A DNA stretch of 64,000 nucleotides from Oopsacas minuta (Eukaryota > Porifera > Hexactinellida > Lyssacinosida > Leucopsacidae): the NCBI GenBank assembly GCA_024704765.1, contig JAKMXF010000305.1:348682-412681 (forward strand), in the 5' to 3' direction. Position 1 is the stretch's first letter. The number at the start of each line of letters is the position of its first letter. A model generated the notes under the pieces. The model saw only the letters and a program-made list of their open reading frames with translations, was not told where the DNA came from and did not search any database. Below, piece after piece: positions 11,416-24,487 of the stretch. Made by a program: the position numbers and the translations under genes.

Positions 11416-14400
11416 GTTAAAACAAAAAAATTAATAATGTGTATGTTCAAAGTTAGATCCTTTTTGCCATAACTTATTGGATCGGATATCAAAAATACTA
11501 TCTAGTTTTCTACAAGTAAATCGCGTTATTTATGAGTTTTGAATTCTTCAAGAGTTTGGGCATTGTTTGATATAATTTGATGGAAAATTGAATGACATTT
11601 AATAGATCTCTGCAACTCTGTGGGGACACTTTCGATTAACCATTTTCAATGATAGAATTCAACTATCTGTATTTTCCTTAAGGAATCACTCAACAACTCC
11701 ATCTATACGTTATACAAATGTCGAACTCCTTTGAATAAAATCCAAAAATACTAACGAATTGGTTCTATACTTTTTGAGGAATAAAATGATATATTTGTTA
11801 TATAATTGGTGAAACACCAAGTAGATCATAGTAGTGGTAGTATATTCATAAATCGTAAATACATAAATACCAACTAACCAGCTCCCCTGGGTCCTAATGG
11901 AGTGACTACAGAGTCATTTTTAGAAAAAATATGTTGAGGAATATTGTGATATTCAGCCTCTTTAGTTGCAAGACATTGATACATCGTGACCAAAAGATCG
12001 ATGTCTTCATCTTCCCTGAAATTATCACCAGAAAAAACATCATTTAATGAATATAATCCAACTGCATAAGGACGTCGGACAAATACCTATCAGATGGATA
12101 AAGTATTAATATTATTTTAATAGTATTGAAGCCACGAGGATATTAACGTTTATAATTCAAATAGTCCTGAAACGTGGATACGCTTGTATTTCATCAGACA
12201 AATATGGCCAGACTACAAGTATTCATTTTTACATACAATATATTTATTATTCAAGACAGAATTTACCATGTTCCTATTACCCTGAATGAACTATCACTTG
12301 GTCATATAATCAAAGCAGTTTAGTGCACCTCCAAAACATTACAGACATGGACAAAGTTCGATGCTGGTACCACCAGACCCATGTCGATATATCCTACTGA
12401 TGAAAATATAAATTTGGGTATACATTTGGGGTGTAGATATGTACTTGGATTTAGATGCATTGGTATGCATCATCAATAGTTCTATAGTGCAGACGCTGCA
12501 ACAACAAATTTTGGGTAGTTATACATAAAAGGTTTGTCCCAACACAGGCTGAAGGGTAAAGTAATATAGCAGGGAATTGCATAGAATGGTCTTATATCCA
12601 GGATATCAATATAAACAACATATATGGTTTAAAAATACAATTTTGGAGTTGCTGATTAATGTTAATAAAATAAAGAATTTTTCAGAAATCTTAATGGGGA
12701 AATTAAGTAATTAATTTGTCAAATTATGTGAAACATTGCAAAGCCTCATGAATGAAAGAACCACGTAGCCAAAAATCATCCTCGGGGCTTCCAATTCAAA
12801 ATCAATTCCGAACATACAAAAAGATAGGTATTAAGTGAGGTCTACTAGGGTAGGATTCTAAAACTGTGATCATTCGACCAAAATTGGCCACAGAAATATT
12901 TAAGTCAATCTTTGATACTTTATTTTTTCGCCGTTTAGACAAACGTAGTCAAAATGAAACGATCAAACTGAGCCAAAAGTGGCGAAACGTAACCAAATAG
13001 GACCAAAATGTAGCCAATCATGACAAACCTTGAAAAAAAATAAGATAAGGACTGATCTTCTAGCTTCTTACAAAAATATACAAAGTGTGGCCATAGCAAA
13101 CGGAAGATTGAGAACCCTGTATTAGAGAATATGGTGTACACGCGTGTACAGTGAATTCATCTACGCAGTATGCAATTGTATACATGAGACACGATGTATT
13201 GTCGGTTAAATAGAAAAATCACTCGCATGTGGGTCGTTAAAATAGGTTTGGCTCTAAGGGATGTTACAAACACCATTAAATGTTCCTTGTCCTGATTGGC
13301 AATAAATAGTCGGTGAGGGAAAATTATAGCCGACATCAATTATATGAAATATTCTAAATGAAGTCGAAACATAATCATCATTCAGCATATAGGTATCGAA
13401 TGCAAAGATCCAATCCAACAACATTGAGCTAGCTGACCTCAGGCTGAACATGCGTGAGCAAACGTGTCGCTAAGGTATAATGATTTCTCGGAGAACAAAA
13501 TGCACATAATAATCCAGGATCTTTATTGTGTTTTAGTAGCAGATATGTTCGAAATGTTTAGTTTCCCTAAGATTGCAGCATGAGCTACCTTTTAGAGCTA
13601 AAAGATTTAACATATAGTTGTCAAGATATAATGTGGCAGAGTTATCGCCCTGGAGGACCGCAGTTCGGGTCACCTATAAGGCCAATATTATAATTCTCGG
13701 TGTGTAACACCTTTTATATAATGGTATATGTGCACCCTTACAAAGGTTTTAGCAAGGTAATAAGTAACTTTTAATAGTTCAGAAATAAAATGAACAGGAG
13801 TACAAAATGTATTGACTTTTGAGTATTGATACTCTTTCAGCTATAGTAGTGCACAAGTTTTCAGCTTTGATTTGGCACCTTCAAGGTATGCCCACGTGTG
13901 ACATTAATCTGTGTCTGTATTGACTGTAGTATAGTCTTCGTGTGTGCATGTATTATGCATGAGCTGGTGAGCTGTAGTCTGTGTGTGTAATGTTGTAGAA
14001 ATTTCCTTATGTAATATCTGTATTAGTTTTCTGTATTTGAAAATGTTGTTGTTGCAGCCTAATGATAATTCAAATTTAGGAATATACTATCTCTGTTTTG
14101 ACGTGGCTTTGTATATCTACTTAGCTTTCTAACGCCCCCAAAACTTTACAGAGATCCGGGGGCTCCATGGGCCACATTGTGAAACACTGCCGTAACAAAT
14201 CCAATATAAAGTTGTAGAGCATAGGACAAGTAGTATTCGACCATAATTGGTTCAGGGATATTTAAAGTTTAAGGATGCTCTTCCAGTTTTAAGTCCATCC
14301 TGCATGGGTATTCTGCGCGTCATTTTCTTCTGGAGGCACCATAGTGGATTGTTGACTGACAGGAAGATACACTTCTAACACTATTTTATCCTCAAAGTTT

Positions 14401-16151
14401 TCTAGGCGCAGCTATGAACGCCTAAACTTAAAGATGTCCTATGCTACCATTCTCCTGTGATGGATTTAAGGATTACAAAATAAATGAATGCAGTGTAAGT
14501 TTGCCAGTTTACTCATCATTCTGTGATAATACCGCGGAGAAATAATGGATACTTGCGTAAGCGTACCCAAAGGGGTTCGGTGGGGCAAGGGTTCCCCGAA
14601 AAATAAATCTAGGTGGGCGCCCCCACACTTTATGAATAACATATATAAAGAATGAAGTGAAAATATTATACGAAATAGTTGAATTAATCCTAAATAGATG
14701 ATCAATTGGAGATTCCAAATCTGATTTATGACAAACTAGCTGAAATCGTTGTTATTAAATAAATCAAGAGTTAATTAATGGGTTGTTCACAGGGGTGGCG
14801 CTATATGGGTGTTGTGGAGCTATAAACATCTCCATAATTCTTCTAGAACCCACAGTTGACCTAATTATATAATTAAACGTCGGGAATTTCGTGATATGTA
14901 TATTTTAATCTTGAATAATAGATATAAAGTGGAAATAGCATAAACGGACACTCGTTGGGAAATGAATTATTATGGGTTTCGCAATTTGTCGAGATACGCA
15001 GGTGAATTTGTAGGATTAGAAGCTATTTCAGATCAGAAACACTGGCTGATTATAGAGGTATTCCGTCTTATACAGGTTCTGGCTAATGGAGGTTCCAATG
15101 TATTCATAGAGTTCATACCTACAACCTTTGTCAATCTTAAGGCTAGAATCAGTGCAATATTCGCCCTGGTCAATGAATATTACTCCTGGATTACATTCAA
15201 AAGTGCCCAAACTTAAATAATTCTCTCACTTGCTATGCGGCCTCGTAAAATAGTTCTACGAGTATACAAACAACCCAAGAGGCATTTTGCCAATCTACCA
15301 TTATGTGCAGGGAGGAATTCGATGTATTTAATTACTGTGCATTCCATATCAATTGAATTAGCATGTGATTATTATATTACAACCAATGAATTTAGTTTTT
15401 GACCTGAAATACAACATATAAATATATATGTTATCAGGTACTTGAGATCTCAATGGATGGTTGGTCATTAATGAGATGTAACACCGGAAATATAACCACA
15501 TCCAAATCAGAGTTGAATTTGCCAATAGAAAATGAGTTGATACAGCCCTGCCATATAGCTAACCCTCACTTTCTTACGCAAAAGGGGTTCGATTGAGAAT
15601 GGACGAAGAGTCATCTACCGCGTGCGGGCGCTCGAATGGCTTTGAAAGAGGGTAGTAAAGCAACCAGTCCCGTTAGCCCACCCCGATAGGAATTCTGGTT
15701 TCTTTTCTGAGACATATCTAAGAACCATAAGTGTAAAAATTGCAATCAGTTCTGGAGCGGCGAAATAGTGAATGAAACAAAATCAGAACTAGAAGACAGT
15801 ATAACTATAACAGATAAGAAGACATTATGACTATATAATTACTTAGTTCTAAAAATTGGATATAAATCAAATCAACTTTGATAATATTCATAAGGAGTTG
15901 TGAAAAGAACTGATTTCTGTATATGTGTTGTTATACATATCAGTGGTGGCGATAGCGAGTATCTAATAAGGGGTCAAAAGTAGAGCTTGACCGACAATGT
16001 ATTATGAAATAAACTACAAAATTCGTTAAATTCGAACTCCCACATCGACAAGAATATGAATCGATCCCCAGGTCGTCTACAAAAGGTATTCATTTAATTC
16101 GTAACTCTTAGAATATTTGTGTTATATAAGTGAGATAAGCCTCAAATGCTA
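11416..16151. other. Intronic sequence, no gene recognised
   Basis: A long AT-rich stretch. Short hydrophobic or compositionally simple frames (for example around 12935-13141 and 14962-15216) carry no family signature. A probable solo hAT terminus lies at 14128-14191. A short less AT-rich patch at 15540-15700 has no identifiable content. Confidence 0.45.
14128..14191 (-). mobile_element. Possible solo hAT terminus
   Basis: Read on the minus strand the patch begins CAGTGTTTCACAATGTGGCC and ends TTTTGGGGGCG, the common look of a hAT end (CAGTGTTTCTCAA...GGGGGCG). No partner end was found nearby, so this is a fragment if real. Confidence 0.35.
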
Positions 16152-17208
16152 CTATAAATGTTCAAAGTAGTCTCCCTTGTGCTCAACTACAAGCTTTAAA
16201 CGCTCTATCCACTTCAAAAATGTTTTTTTATACTCTTCTTGTGGTATGTCTCTGAGGTACCGTTGGATGGCCTTCCAATTTGCATCCGTTCTCCAAAACT
16301 GTACCTGCAGCCCATCGAATAGCCAGAAGTCGCAAGGTGCTAGGTCAGGGCTATAGGGTGGATGTTCCAATTCCTCAAGACCTATAGAAGCAATCTTTTC
16401 CTTGACTTCCTTAGATTTGTGCGGTCTGGCATTATCATGCAAAATTTTGATTCCTCTAAGACCCGTGGCTGGCCGACGTTCAATATAATGTTTTTCGATT
16501 CCCGGAAGAACAACTGTTGCATAAAAGTGCCCGGTAACTGTTTGCCCCTTAGGAGTACAGATTCGGCAGACTGGACCATGTGCATCAAAAAATATGGTGT
16601 ACATTACTTTGGTGGCCCAATGATCTGGTCTTGGTAGTGCTGGGGGAGAACTCCCTTTTACAATCCATAACTTGTTCTGTTCTTTGCGAGTTGGCTCTGA
16701 ATATCTTATCCACGTCTCATCACCGGTACATATTTCAAATAGTCGCCTCTCATCACATTGATCATACTTTTCAAGCAGTTTTTTTGCAATTCTCACCCGG
16801 GTCTTCTTTTGAGTCTGATTCAACAAATATGGGACCCAACGTGAGCAAACCTTGGACATACCAAGATGCTTGGCCAGAATTGCATGCACACTTCCCGTTG
16901 ACAAAGTTAGGCTGGTAGCTAACTGCTATCGTAATATGGGGATCAGAGTCACACATTTCAGCTACAAGAGCAATATTGTTTGCAGTGGTAGCAATTATAG
17001 GTTGCCCCATCCGAGGGTCATCTTCAATCGACACCCTACCTTCACGAAAACGTAGACTCCACTTCTTAACGGTTGATTCCGAACAGGCCTCCCCACTATA
17101 TACCTGTACTAAATCTTAGTGGATATTCCTTGGCGTATCGCCGAGTAATGAGCGGATTTTGATGTATGCTCTTTGTTCAAGTAGAAATTCATTAGATTTT
17201 GAAGCCAT
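16152..17208 (-). pseudogene. Mariner transposase (DD34D), broken
   Basis: From the ATG at 17208 (MASKSNEFLLEQRAY) the minus strand encodes a near full-length mariner transposase. It has paired helix-turn-helix segments (KKWSLRFREG, DPRMGQP), the linker motif WVPYLLN (family WVPHxL), then catalytic GDETW, ILHDNARPH and YSPDLAPCDFWLF. Thirty-four residues separate the second and third Asp, the mariner hallmark. A stop lies after about 30 codons and a frameshift near 16900-16925. The 250-codon catalytic half (16152-16904) is uninterrupted. I could not identify convincing TIRs, so element ends are undefined. Confidence 0.88.
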
Positions 17209-20200
17209 AAATTCTTCTGTGGTTGCTATAACCTATCTTCAAAAGGGTGTATCTCAAAAAATATCAAATCAATTTCACAAAGTATAGTGTCCTAAATAGA
17301 CGAAAATCTAAGCTATAAATTAGATGCAAATAGTAAATACATGTAGTTAAACAATGATAGCAATAGCTAGGGTTACGAACTACTTGAAATCCCTTTGTAG
17401 ATGCTGGACAAAACTATCAGAGAAAATCAGGATGTCGTCGATATAACTTCGGGCCTCTCGACCCCCTCTAATGTATAATGATTAGACACTGAAACTTAGA
17501 CCAGAAATTTTTATCCTACAAACACCACTAATATCTCATATACCAATCGACGGTTTTCCCGATAACTAAATCACGCATAGGCAAGCACCAATAGGCTGGG
17601 GTGACATCTAGAACCGAATATACAGGCTCCATTCCAGTTAGCAAAATATCATTTCGCGTGCAGTGTTTGCCAGAAAAGAGCACTCCGGGTCAAAACTCTA
17701 GCAAAAAACAGGAAAAGACGGTTTTTCAACCCCTGAAAAAGGCACCAGATTGGGAGAAAAGAACACACATAGACATTGAAAATTTAGGAAATTATAGTAT
17801 ATAATCATAGATATATTTGCATAAATACAACTCATATATTAGAAGCAAGAACATGTATTATTTAGCTTATAAGCGTTGTTCCCAGAGTGGTAAACATGAA
17901 AAACGTTAACAAGCAAATAAAAGTAAATCTCTTTGCGAGATCAAGTCACTTTAAATTAAATCAAATCAAATAATTCAAACGTTTGTTCTAATTTAAGACA
18001 CTAGTTGTTTATGCATCTTCAAGGTTCTTTAGAAATGTGGGAACAGATTATTTATGGATTTACTCCATGTCTATCCCAATAATCTTATGGTTAATAAGTA
18101 AATTTTTAAGTTTACTAAGTGAGCACAACTTAACCGAGCTCTACTGGAATTCAGAAACAGTTGTAGTTATATATGAGATAGCTACTTCTATTAAATGTAG
18201 ATTTTTTGAATAGGTCGGTAGCTGTGCAACTTTATGTGGACATCCCAGATAAAAGGACTAAATATTTCTACATGACACCCATAACAATAGACAATAATTT
18301 CAGATTCACCTATATTTTCATCCAAAGAACCAAGTAAGAGAAATTTCTAGCACTCAAAGGCGAATATGATAAATACTTTAATTGATATGCCGAGAGAGCT
18401 TGGCCCCCAAGAAATAACGTGTCGCCAGGCCAGGCCCCTCCGTTCGCGAAATCCTGGCGATGCCCCTGATAATATTATTATGTATCTGTAAGAAATATGT
18501 TGTTACCTTTTTGAGACACTCCTGCGTTGATATGGAAAAATATCTCCAAAAATGTTAAGTGAATAATCAAATTGCTGGAAATTGGATGCAGAGTACGAAT
18601 CTGGTGCATACAAGTAGATTCGATTCGAATTGAAGGGGTGATCGCTTGGGGGATATATCGGCATAATTGTTGCCAGCCTCCATCTATAAAGACTTGAAGA
18701 GATCGAAAATGTATCCTTCAGAAGTGGTTTCTATAAAAATTCCGGATCTATGGTCATGGGTAACATGTAGATAGAGTTTGGTCTTTTTCACCGGGATGTT
18801 AACATTTTGAAGAAATAAGCTCTCAAACTGCTTGATTAGAACCCATTGGCTTATCAATAACATTCAATACTCGATGGTAATGCTACTGATGAATTGACCA
18901 AGGAAATGTAGAGTCAGTCAATATCAACGTCGAATGATTATATAATAGTATATTCGGACAAGATCAATGGATTATAAATATTCAACAATCTATCTATAAA
19001 GACTACTTCCAAGTCGGAATTAAGTTAGTTGATCAAGTAGTTAGCAATATGTTAACGAAATACTGAAATTGTAAAACGCTGGGAAGAGTTAGTTGTTATC
19101 TTTACGCTTAAAACATTCACCATCTGTATTAAGGGTATTTTTTAAATATCAAAGATCGGAACCAGAAATGTCTTCAGACTCAAGAGTTATAGTAAAGAAT
19201 ATGGATTACACATCAGTGGTTTAAATACGCAATAGCTAAGAAATATTATCTGGGCATTGTAAAGTTACATAAAGGATATCGATTCATAGCAAGTGATACT
19301 CAAATATTGAGAAATAATTGAAGCAAATAAGACTACAGAATAGGATTTGGAATCCGACAGCAACGTGATCAGAATTATTGATCCGATAATACTTTGAAAT
19401 AATTGAAATAGTTTCACTGTCATAGACGTCATTCAACCGTCACATAATAATAGTTTCCTCCTAATCATCGTATAGATGCACAACAAAAGCATCGATGTTG
19501 CTACATACATTAAATAGTAAGTTAGAAGTAAAATTTCTATCTATTAGAGCTCCACGGGGTATAAGTGAGAGGAAGAAGCAAATTGAAAATTGTAAAAGCA
19601 AAAAATGAAGGAATCACAAACAAAATACAAATACAATTAATTACATGAATAGTTGAATAACATTGCAGAAAAATCTTGTCATTTCAATCTAGGTTCTGCC
19701 TCCTACGTTATACTTGTGAAGATCTAATAACTGATACTATTCGTAAATGCCAACTATAGGTACCAAATACTTTATTCATACTAGGAACATTGATGCATTT
19801 ATAGAGTATCGATAATTATTTCTATATGGTGTTTAGAAAAAAACAAGTATTATCTGACGATTGAACACTTCAATCCACTGTATATATAAATGTAAAACGA
19901 AAAAGAGCGAATTATCTGCGGGCCACGGTTTGAGCACCCTTGGGCTAGAATCTGTTCAAATACATTTACATAGCAATGGAGGAATGTGTGAAAAAATAAT
20001 CACCTTTTTCAAAATTTTGGCACGAAAATTCCATGCCCAAAACGGATGTTACGCAAAGAATGATGACAAATCACAATATTGAGAAGTTCAATATCATTTC
20101 ACGTCAATTTTAGGTCAATTTAAGGACTTTTTGACGTTATTGCAGATCGTTTAGAGTATTTTCAGCTCATTTTCTGGCTTCGGGGATTTATCATAATATT

Positions 20201-20424
20201 TCTTCTTTAAATGATCACACCTTGTTACTTCCAAAATACGGTCAACTAGTTTCGAATATGATATATCTCCAATGTAATAGGATCTGGTCAAATTAAATAC
20301 TGAGTAATAACTGGCAGTATATCCATCCATCCTTTAGCAGATTTGTCCCCACTTGAACGGAACTCACTTGAGTGAAATCCATTAAGCCAATTATTTAACA
20401 GTTTAATAAATGAATTATTTTAAT
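17209..20424. other. Intronic sequence with a repeat and a hAT fragment
   Basis: No gene recognised. It contains repeat copy 2 (19340-19650) and, at about 18405-18469, a minus-strand sequence beginning CAGGGGCATCGCCAGGATTT, typical of hAT termini of the CAGGGGCGTCGCCAGG kind, without a found partner. Confidence 0.45.
19340..19650 (+). repeat. Dispersed repeat, copy 2 of 2
   Basis: Direct-orientation partner of 473-790. Both end in an A-rich segment containing AAAAATGAAGGAA, which could suggest a retroposed SINE-like origin, but no RNA polymerase III boxes were recognised. Confidence 0.6.
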
Positions 20425-21765
20425 AAGATTCAAAACAAGTACATAAATGAAATGTACGAGTATTAATCATAGAGAAATATTTATTGGTTATGTAATATTA
20501 TGAGCAGTTCCGGTTAAATATTCATCGGCACTCTTCTGTCCAAAGGTAAAAGATAAAGTAAGGTTTCTAATATTTTCGTTAATTTGTCTGTATTTTATAG
20601 TCTTGGAATAAGCCTTTATATTTCTGATTATTATTTGAGCTAATAGCGTTTCGGTACATCCTTGCTCTCTAATAAGCTTTGACACAAATTCAAAGATATT
20701 TGAGTGTGCTTTCCAATCCCTCTATTTAATCTTAAATGCTAACCTTCCAGATGACATTAGGTTCTTCGTTGTACTCTATACAAATTCCAAAGCTTATGGA
20801 AGTTCTAATTGGAACATCACTGTTCCCCTAATCATTTATACCATAGATACAGCCATTGCAATCTCGAGTGCGACAATGCCATCGTTTCTCAGTATTGCCC
20901 TACACTAATTTGCCAAATCTATAAGAATGACCTTCAAAACTTAACGCAGGACACTTTTTGTTGTTTCGTAATGGGATGCCATTTAATGATATAATTTCTT
21001 TGACATGGAAAAGGTTCCCATATATACGAAATTGATCTATGATACCAAATGTGTATTATTTTAACACCAAAAAGCACCCTTTTATTCGAGTTTCATTTGA
21101 TAACTTTACACATTGTGATATGGTTTCGCTCAAGTGGGAAACCCCCTTTAGCGTATGGAATCCCCATTCCTAAGTTGATTAATTTCACTCAAATTTATTA
21201 TTAAACGACCTCAAATTGACCTGAGAATGACTTGAAAAGATCTGAAAATGAACTGCAAATGACATGATTAATCTTGAGACCTGTGACCTTACCTGCATGG
21301 AATATTATTCACGATGACATGAACTGACTTGACTATGTAAGACCTTTAGACCATCCTGCTGTGTGGACTAAGTGCAAGTATTGTCTTGTCTCCATTACAT
21401 TCGATGTCAATTTGAGAACGTTTTGAAAACGAAAAATGAAGCGATATAACCCTGTAACCATACTAATATTGCTTAAATGTCAGCTTATATCTTCAGGTTG
21501 ATAGAAATTTCTAATACTTAGATTGGTATCCTTACCCTTCTACTTCTAAGTGCTTGTATTGAAATTTTGGCTTGGATTCTGAGTTTACAAACTATCTTAA
21601 GCATCAGCCATCCAGTTTAACAGTTATGAGCATAATATGGGTATTCAGATGGACGAATTTTACGTGCAATCTACTTTTACATATGAGTACAGGGATGAAG
21701 CTAATAGGATCATATTTGAATCCTACTGAAACTGAAAACAGTTAAGTATTCATGATATCCACTAG
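20425..21765 (+). repeat. Large dispersed repeat, copy A (inverse of 59010-60185)
   Basis: This 1.3-kb segment is matched in reverse complement by 59010-60185, with long near-identical blocks (for example around 20820-20890 and 21350-21480). The inner part is highly conserved; the end near 20500-20800 has indels, and copy B is shorter there. On the minus strand both copies share a frame reading GQKSADEYL near its end, unidentified. A THAP/P-like fragment follows immediately at 21772 and may or may not belong to the same element. Confidence 0.8.
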
Positions 21766-21771
21766 CCAGTT

Positions 21772-22629
21772 GTGTTGAAGGATTGGTCTAGTATTATCCG
21801 TTTACTACCCTGTACCAATCCATCTGCGGTTGTACTCTTTCCGATAATCAAAGCAGTTATTCAAGATGCAGAATCATGCGGCATGCGGTATTTTGTCCAA
21901 GTGACTCTCTACAAAACGAATCTTAAAACACAAAGTTCCTCAAGATATGGAATTAAATCAACCATATTTTTTTGTTCTTTGACTTCGTACACACACTCAG
22001 ATCAATCCGTAAATCTGGCTCAATTAAAAAGATTATACTACAACATTTACTTTCTAGATTATGATCAGATCCAAGTAGTAAACACGGAAGTCTTTGAAAA
22101 GATATGACAATAGTACAAAGGTGATCAACACGCTGGGCTAAATAAACTCCAAGTTTAACTTCTAATGCTGGGCTTCCACATCGGAAAGACAGTATTTAGA
22201 CTCATGGAAAATGTATAAGATGGATCAACAGCAGCTGCTTTGAATGTTGAACACCCTTGGCGATATCAACTCTCTACCAATACACAGACTGCAAAACCAA
22301 TAATGACACTGGATAGTTTTCTTCAATGTCTAGTTGATTGGGCAGATTGTTGGCAGGCGACTTATGAGAAAAAGAAAAAAAGCCCTCAAACTATTACCAG
22401 TTTTAGTCACTCTTGCCTTGCACTTGCAGCTATAGTTAACCAAAGTTTGCCGAGAAAATGTGTGATTTTATCAAGTAAAGGCGCAACAAATCTGTTTCTG
22501 GTGTGGAAATTGGTTAAAGGAGGTTGTAAAATTATAGTGTTCGTTTTCAACAAGAACGCAAAACACTTTGACCATTATTCGTCAACCCTCTGGCTGAAAA
22601 TTATAGCTATTAATATGTGCTGTCTTTAA
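21772..22629 (+). pseudogene. Possible P-element/THAP-type transposase relic
   Basis: Two plus-strand frames (21772-22107 and 22240-22629) hold blocks resembling P-element-type transposases: VVLFPIIKAVIQDAESCGM followed by a degraded TNL, and later TLDSFLQCLVDW with SFSHSCLAL. In the family these correspond to the RNase H-like region and a later helical insertion. No catalytic residues can be assigned and the frame between the blocks is broken. The assignment rests on pattern memory and could be wrong. Confidence 0.3.
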
Positions 22630-23146
22630 TTCAGCAAATTGACCCTCTGGAACATCATTTTGATGATTTGGTGCATAATACCATATTTCCTACATGATAC
22701 TTGAAACAAGAAGGCGACTGAAATTTTCCAAATTCCAAATTATTTTCAAGAAGACCTGTAGAAGATAATGTTTCAAGCAAGATCTTTTCAGAATCATACT
22801 GATTAACTTATCAGCAAAGCTCTCATGCCTCCTTTAGCTATTCAAGATTATTGCGAAATTGAATTACGCACATACGTCAGACAATTAATTGGCCATCGGG
22901 ACACATTACTAAGAAACACAAATTATGAAATTCTGCCTAGAATGTCCGAAATAGTATATGTACATGCACATATTCACGAATATCTTTTTGTATTCCCTTT
23001 CAAATGTAATCTCTCCTGATCATTTCAATTGTAGTATTGATTCCACAATGTTCTGGATCATGGAATAAGTGGAAGGTTTGGGAAACGTCTTCAGTCTTAG
23101 GGAAGCGAAACGATGTCGAAACACCATTAACAATAGTCTGGTTAAT

Positions 23147-23344
23147 CTACGAGAAAAATAAACTCCAAATTCGCAACTTCATTGTATAACTACCCATGTA
23201 GAGTTGAATATCTTCACCAAATTGGTAATGTGATACACGTTGTTTAAAATTGTGTCTGGCAAATTTGGTAGCTGTTCTTAGAGTGTTCGGCAATTCAGTA
23301 CGTGATAGAAAATTCACAAGCTTCAAATACTCAGAGGCATCCAT
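23147..23344 (-). pseudogene. Possible fragment upstream of a retroviral-type integrase
   Basis: A 65-codon minus-strand frame reads EYLKLVNFLSRTELPNTLR then RHNFKQRVSHYQF and QLYMG. This resembles the helix-rich stretch just before the HHCC zinc finger in KRBA2/Ginger-like integrases (YLKxxxxPxxLxxxxKxxFxxRxxxYxxxxxxLYxxG). No zinc-binding residues follow. It may be a remnant of the family represented by the Ginger-like element at 52.6-55.7 kb. Confidence 0.3.
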
Positions 23345-23988
23345 TATTCACTAAGTAATTAAAACAATGGAAATAATTGGTATGTTTGTCATACATCCCA
23401 TGTCAAACCAAATTCTGGTTTGGTACAACGAACTCAGTCAAATTTCTATGTAAAAACGTGGAAGAAAACAGTTCAGGGAAAATGCAAAATTATCTTGCTT
23501 ATGTCTAGTTATGTAATATACTCCAGAGCAGAAACAAAGAAACCATTGAAAATGGATTATTATCAGTGTAATAAGAACTAAGAGTTGAGTTATACGATTT
23601 CATGTCATGATCAAAGGGTAATAATTCTGTCATGTAAGGTAGTAACTCTGTCATGGATATAGAGTATGCATGGTACCAGTAATAGAGGTAGTAAAACTAT
23701 AATGGTCGTAAATGTGTCATACAACAGTACTCAATTACTTCAGTCATTCTCCTACACAGATGGATACTCAGTTTATCTCTATTACTTACATTTTGACTAT
23801 ATGGAATCCACCAAGCATACTCGATAGTTCAGTTAAAGTCTTTCTGGAAAATTCCTGTCAATTTAACAATACAGTGATCGAGAATGAACCAGCTGATATA
23901 TGGAGAGATATGTTTAACAGTTGTGATACTCTCATAGCCAAACGATTAACCTCTACTTCAAAGTGTATCTTATCGAATAATATTAAAA

Positions 23989-24235
23989 GGGATTACTTAT
24001 TGTCGGCGGCCTACATTGTCGGCTAGCCGACAAATAAGGAATTATGGCCGACATATAAGGATTTAGCCGACAAATAAGGAATTATGGCCGACATATAAGG
24101 ATTTAGCCGACAAATAAGGAATTATGGCTGACATATAAGGATTTAGCCGACAAATAAGGAATTATGGCCGACATATAAGGATTTAACCGACATATAAGGA
24201 TTTAACCGACATATAAGGATTTAGGCACCATATAA
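23989..24235. repeat. Left TIR of the MULE, array of a 40-bp unit
   Basis: After the terminal segment a 40-bp unit (GCCGACAAATAAGGAATTAT then GGCCGACATATAAGGATTTA) is repeated about four times with near-perfect identity, then degenerates into shorter ACCGACATATAAGG copies. The same units in inverse form the right end. Such subterminal arrays are plausible transposase binding sites; that role is inference. Confidence 0.85.
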
Positions 24236-24487
24236 GGAATTTTTCTATTTCTAACTTCGTATAAATTGCCTCGAATTTCTCCATATATGCATAATAATTC
24301 GTATTAATCAAAATCGTGGTAATCCTAAAGAGGAGAACGTATATTTCCAACATGCAATTTTTGGGCAAATTTGGTTGAATTTCGGGTTCAAAAGGTCATT
24401 TTCTGATTGGGACACAGTAACTCAGTCCTACCATCTGCGGATAATATTTATTATATTTGTGCGAATTAAACAATGTAGCTATTTATC

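Noticed and set aside
12935-13141. 68-codon minus-strand hydrophobic frame
   Set aside because: It lies over a run of loosely repeated CCAAAA/GTAGCCAA motifs on the plus strand, so the hydrophobic peptide is a compositional artefact.
15575-15600. GGGTTCGATTGAGAATGG as a possible tRNA T-arm or SINE B box
   Set aside because: No matching A box, anticodon arm or acceptor stem pairs could be found around it.
16362-17055. Several 67-112 codon plus-strand frames
   Set aside because: They are antisense shadows of the mariner transposase at 16152-17208.
24025-24216. Regularly spaced 40-bp repeats resembling a CRISPR array
   Set aside because: The units are directly tandem without unique spacers, recur inverted at 29078-29266, and form the TIR of a MULE in a eukaryotic intron.
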